Shown piece by piece: positions 24,907 through 33,627 of a DNA stretch of 64,000 nucleotides. The notes below the pieces were generated by a model. That model made no database searches and was not told where the DNA came from. It was given only the letters and a program-made list of their open reading frames with translations. The stretch's first letter is position 1. Each line of letters begins with the position of its first letter. The translations under genes and the position numbers were made by a program. Origin of the DNA: UBA1181 sp963619325 (GTDB lineage Bacteria; Bacteroidota; Bacteroidia; Bacteroidales; Paludibacteraceae). The stretch lies in the NCBI GenBank assembly GCA_963619325.1, contig CAVEVQ010000009.1:1-64000 (forward strand), in the 5' to 3' direction.

Positions 24907-26111
24907 TACCTATTACCCTGTTGACGGGTTATTTGGGTAGCGGAAAGACTACCTTGGTGAACCACATTCTTTCTAACAAGAAAGGGTTGAAGATTGCGGT
25001 TATTGTGAATGATATTGGCGAGGTGAATATTGATGCCTCTTTGATTCAGAAGGGGGGAGTGGTAACACAGAAAGATGATAGTTTGGTCGCTCTTCAGAAC
25101 GGTTGTATCTGCTGTACTTTGAAAACGGATTTGATCAAGCAAATCACGGATATCACGGAGACGAATAAGTTCGACTATATTGTAATCGAGGCAAGCGGAA
25201 TTTGTGAGCCTTTCCCTATCGCTAATACAATTGTTTCTATCTCCAACATGGCACGCAAGTATCATTTACCTGATATTTGTCGTTTGGACTGTGTTGCAAC
25301 GGTCGTCGATGCGTTGAGAATCTCTAAAGAGTTCTCTAACGGTTCTGACTTGACGAAGGAGGTGGATGAAGAGGACATTGCTAATCTCGTGATTCAACAG
25401 ATTGAGTTCTGCGATGTGATTATCTTGAATAAGGTGAGTGAGGTGAGCGCTGAGGAACTCAGTTCGGTGAAGGCGGTTGTGAAGAAATTGCAGCCTCATG
25501 CCGAAATCATTGAAGCGGACTATGCGAAGGTTGACTTGGATAAGATCATTGACTGCCACCGCTTTGATATGGATAAAATCTCTGTCTCTGCAGGTTGGAT
25601 AGAGGAAATTGAGAAGGATGCTGTGTGTAGAGACGAAGAGGATGAGCATGACGAACACGAACATCATCATGACGACGAGGATGACGACGAACATGGACAC
25701 CACCACCATCACCATCATCACCATGACCATGAAGGCGAGGGTGAGGTAGAAGAGTATGGTATCGGCACATTCGTCTACTATCGTCGTAAGCCAATGAGTT
25801 TGAACGCATTCGACCATTTCGTTTATCAACAATGGCCAAAGACTATTATCCGTGCGAAGGGACTCACTTACTTCAAGGATAATGAGGATATGTCATTCCT
25901 CTTCGAGCAGGCTGGCACGCAGAAAACGCTTCAAGAGGCGGGACAGTGGATTGTAACTGCTCCAAAAGAAGAACGTGAGGCGATGCTCCGTCAAAGTCCG
26001 GAGTTGCAAAAAGATTGGGACGAGAAGTATGGAGACAGAATGGTCAAGATTGTCTTCATCGGGAAGAATATGGATAAAAAGGCTATTTGCGAGGCATTGG
26101 ATAAAGTGTGA
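24891..26111 (+). CDS. COG0523/CobW-family GTPase with poly-His tract (putative metallochaperone)
   Basis: 406 residues. The G3E GTPase domain shows Walker A GYLGSGKTTL near 13-22, the metal-binding CxCC motif in NGCICCTL near 70, and VNDIGEVNID. A highly charged metal-binding tract at about 251-284 is rich in His, Asp and Glu, with a run of nine His. The CobW C-terminal domain follows (GIGTFVYYRRKPMSLNAFDHFV). Family members deliver zinc (ZigA/YciC/ZNG1), cobalt or iron. The His tract favours zinc or nickel storage but proves nothing. Its start overlaps the end of the flippase gene by 16 bp, so it is probably co-translated with the polysaccharide genes, an odd partnership. No Zur box was verified. 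Confidence 0.88.
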   Translation: MAKQVVPITLLTGYLGSGKTTLVNHILSNKKGLKIAVIVNDIGEVNIDASLIQKGGVVTQKDDSLVALQNGCICCTLKTDLIKQITDITETNKFDYIVIEASGICEPFPIANTIVSISNMARKYHLPDICRLDCVATVVDALRISKEFSNGSDLTKEVDEEDIANLVIQQIEFCDVIILNKVSEVSAEELSSVKAVVKKLQPHAEIIEADYAKVDLDKIIDCHRFDMDKISVSAGWIEEIEKDAVCRDEEDEHDEHEHHHDDEDDDEHGHHHHHHHHHDHEGEGEVEEYGIGTFVYYRRKPMSLNAFDHFVYQQWPKTIIRAKGLTYFKDNEDMSFLFEQAGTQKTLQEAGQWIVTAPKEEREAMLRQSPELQKDWDEKYGDRMVKIVFIGKNMDKKAICEALDKV

Positions 26112-26155
26112 TTTTATTCATGGTTGATGATTTTTGGTAAATAGTGAATATCGTG

Positions 26156-26196
26156 AAAAAAGCGCAAGACTACACTCGTCTTGCGCTTTTCGTTTG
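26156..26196. terminator. Bidirectional terminator between COG0523 and nitroreductase genes
   Basis: AAAAAGCGCAAGAC (ending 26170) pairs with GTCTTGCGCTTTT (26178-26190) around a short loop; A-rich on the left and T-rich on the right. It sits between convergent genes. Confidence 0.88.
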
Positions 26197-26213
26197 TCAA
26201 AATGTAAAATGTT

Positions 26214-26954
26214 TTAGAAGCCAAAAGACTCTTTAATGTAGTCCCAATAGATTTTTGAGAAATAATCTCCGTCTTTTTTTGTGTACCGAATGTCGGTGAA
26301 GATTTGGGCGAGAGTCTCTTTTTGATTGATTTCTACAAAATTTTTGTTGAATGCCAGTTCTTCTTTTGGGGTGTAAATACGGTTGATGTCAGCCTCTGTG
26401 TAATCTTTGTAGGTTTCGTTATGTACAAAGCCTTCAACAGCGATGCGGTCGGATTGTTCTGGCATTTCGTCTGGATAGCCCACGGTGATGGTGGTGATGG
26501 GAACGACGAATTTAGGGAGACAGAGTGTTTTGCTGATTTGTGGCGCGTTATAGGTGGTTGTGCCTAAGAAACATAGTCCTAAGCCCTCTTCTTCGGCGAG
26601 CGTGGCGAAATTTTGCGCTAATAGCATTGTGTCGATGGCTCCCGTCATGAATGATTGAAAATTGTCGTAGCCTGGAACAGCCTTACGCTGTTCACACCAC
26701 TTGTTGAAACGGTTGTAGTCGGCGCAGAATGTCAACACGACAGGTGCGCCAGTGACCTGTGGTTGGTTGAAGTGCGCTGGGGCTAATTCTGCCTTTTTCG
26801 CCACGTCTTTGGTCACAATGACGCTGTAGAGCTGCATGTTGCCAGTCGTTGAGGCTTTGGAGGCTGTCTCTAATAAATCATTAATAAGAGATACGGGAAC
26901 GTCAGTTTGTTTGTATTTGCGAATAGTACGACGATTCTTTATTGATGAAATCAT
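26214..26954 (-). CDS. Nitroreductase-family FMN oxidoreductase
   Basis: 246 residues. The N-terminus IKNRRTIRKYKQTDVPVSLINDLLETASKASTTGNMQ has the FMN-phosphate-binding Arg pattern of nitroreductases; GLGLCFLGTTTYN and PITTITVGYPDE match the dimer core of the FRP/NfsA group. It would reduce nitroaromatics, quinones or flavins using NAD(P)H; in anaerobes such enzymes affect metronidazole response, but substrate cannot be predicted. Its start lies 32 bp after the dsbD stop on the same strand, so co-transcription is likely. Cytosolic. Confidence 0.85.
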   Translation of the reverse strand: MISSIKNRRTIRKYKQTDVPVSLINDLLETASKASTTGNMQLYSVIVTKDVAKKAELAPAHFNQPQVTGAPVVLTFCADYNRFNKWCEQRKAVPGYDNFQSFMTGAIDTMLLAQNFATLAEEEGLGLCFLGTTTYNAPQISKTLCLPKFVVPITTITVGYPDEMPEQSDRIAVEGFVHNETYKDYTEADINRIYTPKEELAFNKNFVEINQKETLAQIFTDIRYTKKDGDYFSKIYWDYIKESFGF

Positions 26955-26986
26955 ATTCGTTGATTTTTAATATTTGGTGTTATAAT

Positions 26987-28987
26987 CTATTCTAATCCTT
27001 TTTCTAAGAATTTGATAAATGCTGATATGTCTTCTGAGAAGGCATACGAGTGGTTGAGCGGTTTCCCGTCTTTGTTGATGATGACATAGAAGGGTTGCGC
27101 GTTCGCACCGAACTTGTGGCGTTGAAGATAACTCCATTTTTCGCCTATTGTTTTGAGTATAAGCGTTTTCCCATTCTCTTCTATGGTCATAGGTTCGGGA
27201 AGTTCCGTTCTGTCGTCGACGAAGAGGGAGACGAGGATATAGTCGTCTTTGATGAGTTTTTTGACTTGTGGGTCGTTCCAGACTGTGGCTTCCATCTTGC
27301 GACAGTTTACGCAGCCGTAGCCTGAGAAGTCTATCAGGATTGGTTTATTGGTCTTTCGTGCGTGTTCTATGGCTTCATCGTAGTCGTCGAAAGTGGCTTC
27401 CGTCTCGCTGTAAAGGTTGAAGTCTTGTGTCCACATAGGGGGGGCAAAGGCACTAATGGCTTTGAGCGGGGCACCCCATAAACCGGGTACAAGGTAGAGG
27501 GCAAAGGCGAAGGTCGCCAATGCGCCGAAAAAGCGGGGTACGGTGATGTTTGTCAAGTCTCCGTCGCTTTCAAACCTGATTTTGCCAAGTATGTAGAGAC
27601 CCGCAAAGATTGCGATGACGATCCAAAGCACTAAGAAAACTTCTCTGTCTAAGATATGCCATCCGTATGCCAGATCCGCTACGGAGAGGAATTTGAGGGC
27701 GAAAGCCAGCTCAAAGAAGCCCAGTAGCACCTTCACCGTGTTCATCCAACTGCCAGACCGAGGTGCCTTCTTCATCATGTTGGGAAAGAGGGCGAATAGG
27801 GTGAAAGGTCCCGCCAAGGCGATGGCGAATCCTAACATACCCATGATTGGGGCGAGCATATTGCCTTTCGTGGCGATATGTACCAAGAGCGTACCGATAA
27901 TCGGACCTGTGCATGAGAAAGAAACGATGACGAGGGTGAATGCCATCATGAGGATGCTGAGTAATCCTTTCGTATGGTCGGCTTTCTCTTCGGTGGCGGT
28001 ACTCCAAGAGGCGGGCAACGAGATGTTGAACCCACCAAAGAAGGAGATGGCAAAAGCCAACAGTAATGCAAAGAGAAAAAGATTGAATATAGCGTTGGTG
28101 GAGAGTGCATTGAGTGCGTCTGCGCCAAACGTAATGGTGAGCAGCACGCCCAAGCCTACATAGATGACGATGATGGCGAATCCGTAAAGTAGGGCAGATG
28201 TTTTTCCTTTACCATCTTTCTGATGGAGGAAGAAACTTACCGTCATAGGTATGATAGGCCATACACAAGGAGTGAGGATGGCAAGTAAACCTCCGAGTAG
28301 CCCCATAAAAAATATGCTCCATATATTGCCGTTCTCGGCATGGGTTTCCTCTCCGAAAGACTGTAGCTCGTCGATTACGGAAGCCCAAGTGTCAGCTTCT
28401 AAAGTTGACGAAGCAGAGCCTGTTGTGGAGTCTATTGTTATGCTGTGATTTATGTTTTCGTCTGTTTTGTCTGTGCCAACGATAGGAAAAGAAAAAGGTG
28501 TGGTCGCACTTTCTTTCTCTTTTGAGGCAGTGCTTGCACCGTGGGCTTTCTTCTCAAAAAGGAAGGGCGCTTTTGTGGGTGGAAGGCAGTTGCTGTTGTC
28601 GCAAGCCATATATTCGACATAGCCTTTTAAGCGGTAACCGTTGCTGTTCTTTATATGGAATGTTTGTTGGAATGTTACTTCTTTTTCAAACCATCGCAGG
28701 TTCATTTGAAACATATCTTCAAACTTTTCAACTGGTTTCTGTTGACTTTTTGCTGAGCCAACGGCGGTTAGGTTGTCATTTCCCTCAATGACGAATTGTG
28801 TGGAGACGGGTCCTCCTTCTTGAAGGTTTTGGTCGTAGACGTGCCAGCCGACGTCGATAGTGGCAGTGTAGGAGACGACAAGGTTGTCTTTGTTTTCATC
28901 GCAGGTTATCTTCCATTTCACGGGTTCTACGATTTGCGCGCAGAGTGTGAGTGGTAGCAAGAGGAGGAATAAAAAAGTGTTCTTCAT
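26987..28987 (-). CDS. dsbD: Protein-disulfide reductase DsbD
   Basis: Transfers electrons from cytoplasmic thioredoxin across the inner membrane to periplasmic thiol proteins. 666 residues from the ATG at 28987: signal peptide (MKNTFLFLLLLPLTLCAQ), N-terminal periplasmic domain about 20-150 with CDNSNCLPP, low-complexity linker, a CcdA/DsbD-type eight-helix membrane domain with the paired cysteines in LTPCVWPIIPM near 242 and FSCTGPIIG near 360, and a C-terminal thioredoxin domain with GCVNCRK near 558. The frame is open to 29056, but a TATATTTG promoter element at 29018-29025 falls inside that extension and the signal peptide begins at 28987. Likely operonic with the nitroreductase gene. 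Confidence 0.93.
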   Translation of the reverse strand: MKNTFLFLLLLPLTLCAQIVEPVKWKITCDENKDNLVVSYTATIDVGWHVYDQNLQEGGPVSTQFVIEGNDNLTAVGSAKSQQKPVEKFEDMFQMNLRWFEKEVTFQQTFHIKNSNGYRLKGYVEYMACDNSNCLPPTKAPFLFEKKAHGASTASKEKESATTPFSFPIVGTDKTDENINHSITIDSTTGSASSTLEADTWASVIDELQSFGEETHAENGNIWSIFFMGLLGGLLAILTPCVWPIIPMTVSFFLHQKDGKGKTSALLYGFAIIVIYVGLGVLLTITFGADALNALSTNAIFNLFLFALLLAFAISFFGGFNISLPASWSTATEEKADHTKGLLSILMMAFTLVIVSFSCTGPIIGTLLVHIATKGNMLAPIMGMLGFAIALAGPFTLFALFPNMMKKAPRSGSWMNTVKVLLGFFELAFALKFLSVADLAYGWHILDREVFLVLWIVIAIFAGLYILGKIRFESDGDLTNITVPRFFGALATFAFALYLVPGLWGAPLKAISAFAPPMWTQDFNLYSETEATFDDYDEAIEHARKTNKPILIDFSGYGCVNCRKMEATVWNDPQVKKLIKDDYILVSLFVDDRTELPEPMTIEENGKTLILKTIGEKWSYLQRHKFGANAQPFYVIINKDGKPLNHSYAFSEDISAFIKFLEKGLE

Positions 28988-29017
28988 AGCGAATCGTTTT
29001 TTTATGTAACGTTTCAC

Positions 29018-29025
29018 AAATATAG
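29018..29025 (-). promoter_or_regulatory. Putative -7 element (TATATTTG) for dsbD
   Basis: A minus-strand TAnnTTTG match 31 bp before the chosen dsbD start. The -33 match is off-spacing. Confidence 0.5.
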
Positions 29026-29033
29026 CAAATTGT

Positions 29034-29071
29034 GGCAAAAAAAGAGGGAAGTCCATTCGGGCTTCCCTCTA
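29034..29071 (-). terminator. Rho-independent terminator after the GH5 cellulase gene
   Basis: AGAGGGAAG pairs with CTTCCCTCT around a G/C-containing loop. On the minus strand a run of seven T follows the stem, 27 bp beyond the GH5 stop. Confidence 0.9.
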
Positions 29072-29097
29072 ATGTGTCAATATAAGTTTATGAAAAC

Positions 29098-31158
29098 TTA
29101 TTTCTTGATGAATTGTTTAACAACGACGTTGTTGTTAGTATAAACTTTGACGATGTACATACCAGCAACCAAGTTGGAAACTTGAACACTGTTAGTGTTT
29201 GCTGAAGCAACAACCGCACCGGCGAGGTTGAGAACTTCAACCTTCTCAGCGTCAACATTTACGTTCAAAACGTCCTCTGCTGGATTAGGGTAAACAACTA
29301 CGTTTTGAGCGTTAACTTTGGTGTCTTCTGTTGAGGCAATGATCTCGTCGTATGTCTTTCCGGTGTAAGCAGCAGCTTTGGAGAAGTGCATTGGTCCAAC
29401 GTTACCACCTTCAATAGAATTATCACCATCGTTTGGAGTTGCCCAAGTGATTGTCAAGACATATTTGCCAGCCTCTCTGACGAGCAAAGAATAATCATCC
29501 ATAGGTTCTCCAAAATAATCGCATGGTTTCCACCAACGATATTTATTTTCACTATCATAAGGGTTACCCGACAAATACCATCCATCTACAACGGTTTCAG
29601 TACCTGATTTGTAGAGGGCGTTACCCAATGCTGTACCATCTTCTTTCTTGAGAGAGAATGTTACAATGTCACTACCACCATTGCTAGCAACACCAAATTT
29701 GTAATATCCAGCCTCTTCAACCTCAATTGAATATGCCACCCACTCACCTGGTTCACGCCATCCGATGTTGTATTCTGCCCACTGAACAGTAGAGATAGAA
29801 GCAGCTGGTTCATAGTCTCCTGGGGCAGTTCCCGCAATAGATGTCAAGTCAACACATTCCTCTGCTCTGTAACTACACCATTGCGCTCCAGCGTAACATT
29901 TACTTTTGTTAGAATATTCACATTTCGGATTTTCAGAAACACATAGTGTTGTATCATCAGCAGTTGAATTTTCTTCATGGTATGCCTTTGCTTCGCCTCC
30001 TTTGTCAAAATCTCCAATTTTGAAATATTTTCCGGAAGGAGATGGAATTACTTGGTAATCTGTATATGGACCCTCAGTTTTGACTACAGTTTTGCAATCT
30101 CCGTCTCCACAAAGTTTTTCTACGATGTACTCTCCAGAAGGAGCAAATGAGTAACTAGAACATTCCTTTAAAGAAGAAGACTCCTCGTCTTTACGACTCC
30201 AGTTCCAGAAACACCAGCTGAGTTTTGCTCTACCATCGTTGTCTCCATCACAAACTTGCAAAAGTGAGTTTCCTAATTCAGGACAGATATCATCATAATA
30301 ATCATACGTACCGCCTGTTCTTCCTCCTGTGAAGTCAGACACACCCCATTCAGAAACGAACATTGGAACTTTTCCTGCCGCACTCTTCAAGTTAGACAAG
30401 AAGCCATAGTGAGTACAAGAGTAGTAGTGGAATGCGTACAGGATTTTGTCTGAAACATCTGTGCCGTTAATTGACTTAATTGGGTCTGAAGCAGCCTGTC
30501 CTGGCAACTGGTCCCATTGAGGAGTACCACAGATAATCAAAGCGTCTGGATCGTTTGTCAAGATGTGAGGAATAACCTTGGTAGCGTAATTTTTGATATT
30601 ACTCCAGTCTACTTTTCCTGGCTCGTTACAGATTTCGTAGATGACGTGTTTGTATCCTTTCTCTTTGACGTATGCAGACATCACGTCAAAGAAGTTTTCA
30701 GCTCCGTATTGACTGTAATTGATAGCAGAACCACCATTCAAGTAGCTATTAGGGTCTGCAGCATTGCCGTTTCCATCAGTAGGCAAAACGTGGTAGTCAA
30801 CGATACAGTAGATACCTGCTTTGAAGGCATAGTCAACATAATCTTTCATGTTGGTAGCCAAGGCAGCTTGATTTTGAGCCCAACCACCATCAGACGCATA
30901 CATAGCTAAACGAACGATGTTGGCACCCCATTGCTTCATTACATTTACAGCTTCTTGACTCATACACGTTTCTGAGTATTGTAAGCCGAAGGTTGACCAA
31001 CCTCTCAACTGAACTGCGTTGCCACTTTGGTCAGACAACTGCAATCCATTCAATTTCAGTCTTCCGTACTTCTCGATGTAGTCATTGCTCGAGTAGTCGG
31101 CTGCGTTCGCTGCGAAACATGCGAACAACACTGACAAAAAGAATAAAATTTTCTTCAT
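29098..31158 (-). CDS. GH5 cellulase (endoglucanase) with CBM-like domain and T9SS sorting tail
   Basis: 686-residue secreted glycoside hydrolase cutting internal beta-1,4-glucan bonds. Signal peptide 1-19 (ends NAADY). GH5 catalytic domain about 25-345: RLAMYASDG, YEICNEPG near 179 (acid/base Glu) and MFVSEWGVSD near 268 (nucleophile Glu). A short Cys-rich segment (about 350-445) leads to a CBM6-like beta-sandwich (about 460-605; AEYNIGWREPGEWVAYSIEV, YYKFGVASNGG). The last 70 residues are a clear Por-secretion tail: VVVYPNPAEDVLNVNV, AGMYIVKVYT, ending VVKQFIKK, implying outer-membrane export by T9SS. It is monocistronic, with a strong promoter about 200 bp upstream and its own terminator. 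Confidence 0.93.
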   Translation of the reverse strand: MKKILFFLSVLFACFAANAADYSSNDYIEKYGRLKLNGLQLSDQSGNAVQLRGWSTFGLQYSETCMSQEAVNVMKQWGANIVRLAMYASDGGWAQNQAALATNMKDYVDYAFKAGIYCIVDYHVLPTDGNGNAADPNSYLNGGSAINYSQYGAENFFDVMSAYVKEKGYKHVIYEICNEPGKVDWSNIKNYATKVIPHILTNDPDALIICGTPQWDQLPGQAASDPIKSINGTDVSDKILYAFHYYSCTHYGFLSNLKSAAGKVPMFVSEWGVSDFTGGRTGGTYDYYDDICPELGNSLLQVCDGDNDGRAKLSWCFWNWSRKDEESSSLKECSSYSFAPSGEYIVEKLCGDGDCKTVVKTEGPYTDYQVIPSPSGKYFKIGDFDKGGEAKAYHEENSTADDTTLCVSENPKCEYSNKSKCYAGAQWCSYRAEECVDLTSIAGTAPGDYEPAASISTVQWAEYNIGWREPGEWVAYSIEVEEAGYYKFGVASNGGSDIVTFSLKKEDGTALGNALYKSGTETVVDGWYLSGNPYDSENKYRWWKPCDYFGEPMDDYSLLVREAGKYVLTITWATPNDGDNSIEGGNVGPMHFSKAAAYTGKTYDEIIASTEDTKVNAQNVVVYPNPAEDVLNVNVDAEKVEVLNLAGAVVASANTNSVQVSNLVAGMYIVKVYTNNNVVVKQFIKK

Positions 31159-31494
31159 TGTACTTGAAAAATTTGTTTTATAACTTGATTTTTAATCGTT
31201 CTTAGGCAGTCGTAGCTCTCATACAGAATCAGGTCTATGTGTTTTTCTGGAACTGGTTAGAGAACTATCTTCCTATTATACTTCATTCACATCGCGCAAC
31301 AAGGCGACAATTCCTTGCTTCGTTTGTGTATACGCACTACATCTTCACATTATGGTCGCAAATATAGGGGAGTAGAGGGGAATTTGCAAATTTTTCTGAA
31401 ATTTTGAGAGAAAATATTTTTCTGTTGTAAAAACAAAGGGGAAATGATTTTAGCAAATGTGAAACTTATTTGATAAATAGAAAAATATTATCGC
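31159..31494 (-). other. Long leader and promoter region of the GH5 gene; no gene seen
   Basis: These 336 bp hold no credible reading frame. The half next to the GH5 gene would be transcribed as an untranslated leader of about 195 nt. The half next to ybaK is A/T-rich and contains no clear terminator for the ybaK unit. Confidence 0.6.
31359..31390 (-). promoter_or_regulatory. Bacteroidetes-type promoter for the GH5 cellulase gene
   Basis: Minus strand: TTTG (31387-31390), 20-bp spacer, TATATTTG (31359-31366), a full match to the two-part consensus. Predicted transcription starts near 31353. Confidence 0.75.
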
Positions 31495-31983
31495 TTACTC
31501 AGCAATCAAGTCGTCTACTGCCATTCCGCACACCTCGATGAGTTGTGTGGGGTTGATCTTGATTTGCAAGCCGCGGACTCCGGCACTGACATAGATAAAG
31601 TCGTGTTGAAGAGCGGTGCTATGAATGTGCGTAGGGTATGGCTTCTTCATGCCTAATGGGGAGCAACCTCCGCGGATGTAGCCGGTTAAACTTAGAAGTT
31701 CTTTCACAGCGGTCATGGCGCAACTCTTGTTGCCTGAGGCTTTGGCCGCTTTCTTCAAGTCAACCTCCTCTGCTCCTGGAATGACACAGACGAAAATACC
31801 TGTTTTATCTCCTCTTAATACCAATGTTTTGAAGACCAATTCAATAGGCTCATTGAGCTGGGCGGCTACATGCACGGCACTGAGGTCGTTCTCGTCCACT
31901 GTGTAGGGAACGAGTTCATAGGGAATCTTCTTGCTGTCTAACAGACGGGCTGCGTTGGTTTTTTGTATTTTATCTTTCGGCAT
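31495..31983 (-). CDS. ybaK: YbaK-type Cys-tRNA(Pro)/Cys-tRNA(Cys) deacylase
   Basis: 162-residue editing protein that hydrolyses mischarged Cys-tRNA(Pro) in trans. Motifs: KIPYELVPYTVDENDLSAVHVAAQLN at the N-terminus, VFKTLVLRGD, VIPGAEEVDLKKAAKASGNKS with the conserved Lys, and YIRGGCSPLGMKKPYPTH, characteristic of YbaK/EbsC proteins. It is the last gene of a minus-strand unit with gldA 20 bp upstream. Confidence 0.9.
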   Translation of the reverse strand: MPKDKIQKTNAARLLDSKKIPYELVPYTVDENDLSAVHVAAQLNEPIELVFKTLVLRGDKTGIFVCVIPGAEEVDLKKAAKASGNKSCAMTAVKELLSLTGYIRGGCSPLGMKKPYPTHIHSTALQHDFIYVSAGVRGLQIKINPTQLIEVCGMAVDDLIAE

Positions 31984-32003
31984 GTTTTTCTCTTTAAAAT
32001 TCT

Positions 32004-32906
32004 TTACTTCGTGACGGTTCTGAACACCTCTTCCATTGAACGCTCTTGCAGGCGAAGAGTCAGCAACACGGTATTTTGTCTAACGCACGCTTGAAACACC
32101 TTTTCTCGAATGTCCTCCTCGGAAGTGAGCGAGAACGTGTTGCCGGTGAGGTGGCTTACCGAAAGCACGCCTTCTATGGCATTTAAGAAATCGGCATCGG
32201 TCGGCGAAAGGAACTCCACCAAGGTGGAGATTGAGTGGTTGCCGTTAGAAGAGACGACGAAGTCTTCTTTGTCGTCAACTGCTATTTTCCCCTTGTTGAG
32301 GATGATGACCCGATCGCAGATGGCAGAGACCTCCTGCATGATGTGAGTGGAGAGCATGACGGTTTTTTCCTGTCCTAACTCCTTAATCAAGTCGCGTACT
32401 CCGATGATTTGGTTGGGGTCTAAGCCAGTGGTTGGTTCGTCTAAAATCAACACTTCAGGGTTTGGAATCAACGCCTGCGCTAAACCGACGCGCTGACGGT
32501 AACCTTTGGACAGGGTGCCTATTCTCTTTTTGTATTCCCTCGTCAAACCCGTCTTCTCGATGATCTCGTCAACGCGGTCTTTGGATGCTTTGCCTAACTG
32601 GTAGATCCCTGCGATGAACATAAGATACTCTTTGACGTACATGTCGGGATAGATAGGGTTGTGTTCGGGAAGGTAACCTATCTTTTTATGCGTTTCTTGG
32701 GGGTGTTTGGCCACGTCTAAGCCACAAACCTGTACGTTCCCGCTGTCGGCGGCGAGGTAGCCGTTGATAATCTTCATCGTGGTCGATTTGCCTGCACCGT
32801 TATTGCCGAGGAACGCCACGATCTCGCCTGTCCCGATGGAAAAGCTGATGTTGTCTAACACTTTCTGAGTGCCGAACGACTTAGATAGGTTTTGTACTTG
32901 AATCAT
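32004..32906 (-). CDS. ABC transporter ATP-binding protein, GldA-like
   Basis: 300-residue ATPase of a membrane transporter. Walker A GNNGAGKST near 34-42, Q-loop YLPEHNP, signature LSKGYRQR, Walker B VLILDEPTTGLD, H-loop STHIM. The C-terminal extension (about 220-300) and overall sequence type resemble GldA, which with GldF and GldG forms an ABC importer/exporter linked to gliding and T9SS in Bacteroidetes. No permease gene (gldFG) is adjacent, so the partner must be elsewhere and the gldA assignment is tentative. Situated between the RNase H and ybaK genes. Confidence 0.85.
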   Translation of the reverse strand: MIQVQNLSKSFGTQKVLDNISFSIGTGEIVAFLGNNGAGKSTTMKIINGYLAADSGNVQVCGLDVAKHPQETHKKIGYLPEHNPIYPDMYVKEYLMFIAGIYQLGKASKDRVDEIIEKTGLTREYKKRIGTLSKGYRQRVGLAQALIPNPEVLILDEPTTGLDPNQIIGVRDLIKELGQEKTVMLSTHIMQEVSAICDRVIILNKGKIAVDDKEDFVVSSNGNHSISTLVEFLSPTDADFLNAIEGVLSVSHLTGNTFSLTSEEDIREKVFQACVRQNTVLLTLRLQERSMEEVFRTVTK

Positions 32907-32952
32907 GGTATTGCGTCTTTATATGGAAGGTATGTCTGTCATTGACGGTTTT

Positions 32953-33612
32953 TTATTTTTTCCGTCCAAAATCGGCGGGGATCTCGCCCCACGTCTCCGT
33001 CTGCCATTTGCGGATAGGGTTATGGTAGTCGTTGTTTTTTAGCCAGTTCTCAGCGCGTTCGATAAGGTTGTAGAGGTGTTCTGTTTTGTCGTTTTTCACG
33101 AGATTGGTCTTGCATTTTTTCTGCCTTATCCATGAGATGGCGTTGGCACTGTCCGAGTAGACGGGCATCTCCGACCCTCTTTGTTTCAGTAAGGCTAAAC
33201 CATGAACGATGGCGAGAAATTCACCTATGTTGTTGGTTCCCAAAGGAAAAGGCCCCGCATGGAAAATCTGTGAGTTGTCTTTAAGATAGACACCTCTGTA
33301 TTCCATGACGCCAGGATTATGAGAGCAGGCCGCATCTACGGCGAGGGCTTCCGTTCCAATCTGTGGCTTCCCGACGGGAATGTTGTCTACACATTGTTTC
33401 AGTAAATCGCTGAAAGACTGTGTTTTACCAGAAGACATGTAGTTGGCATAGCCACTCACATACGCCTCTTCCGCCTTTTCAAGGGTCTCGAATGATTTGT
33501 ATTTCGCACCTGGGAACTCGTCAATTTGCGACTTGCAATCCGACCAGTTGACATAGATACCAGGAGTTCTTCCCACCCAGACAACGTAGAATTTTTGTTT
33601 TTTCTCTGCCAT
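32953..33612 (-). CDS. Ribonuclease HI with N-terminal viroplasmin domain
   Basis: 219 residues. The N-terminal Cauli_VI/viroplasmin domain (about 5-55; KFYVVWVGRTPGIYVNWSDCKSQ, YKSFETLEKAEEAY) binds RNA:DNA hybrids in the eukaryotic RNase H1 family. The RNase H catalytic domain carries the acidic residues in VDAACSHNPG, NNIGEFLAIVHGLALL and VYSDSANAISW. It removes RNA from hybrids during replication and repair. Same strand as the flanking M20 peptidase (15 bp gap) and gldA (46 bp gap). Confidence 0.92.
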   Translation of the reverse strand: MAEKKQKFYVVWVGRTPGIYVNWSDCKSQIDEFPGAKYKSFETLEKAEEAYVSGYANYMSSGKTQSFSDLLKQCVDNIPVGKPQIGTEALAVDAACSHNPGVMEYRGVYLKDNSQIFHAGPFPLGTNNIGEFLAIVHGLALLKQRGSEMPVYSDSANAISWIRQKKCKTNLVKNDKTEHLYNLIERAENWLKNNDYHNPIRKWQTETWGEIPADFGRKK

Positions 33613-33627
33613 TCTCAGTAATCTTAT

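Noticed and set aside
25266..25839. Antisense open frames across the His-rich COG0523 region
   Set aside because: The repeated His/Asp codons create long complementary open frames rich in V, M and H; the GTPase motifs on the plus strand are unambiguous.
27615..28163. 182-codon plus-strand frame within dsbD
   Set aside because: Shadow of the membrane-domain coding sequence on the other strand; no start context or family match.
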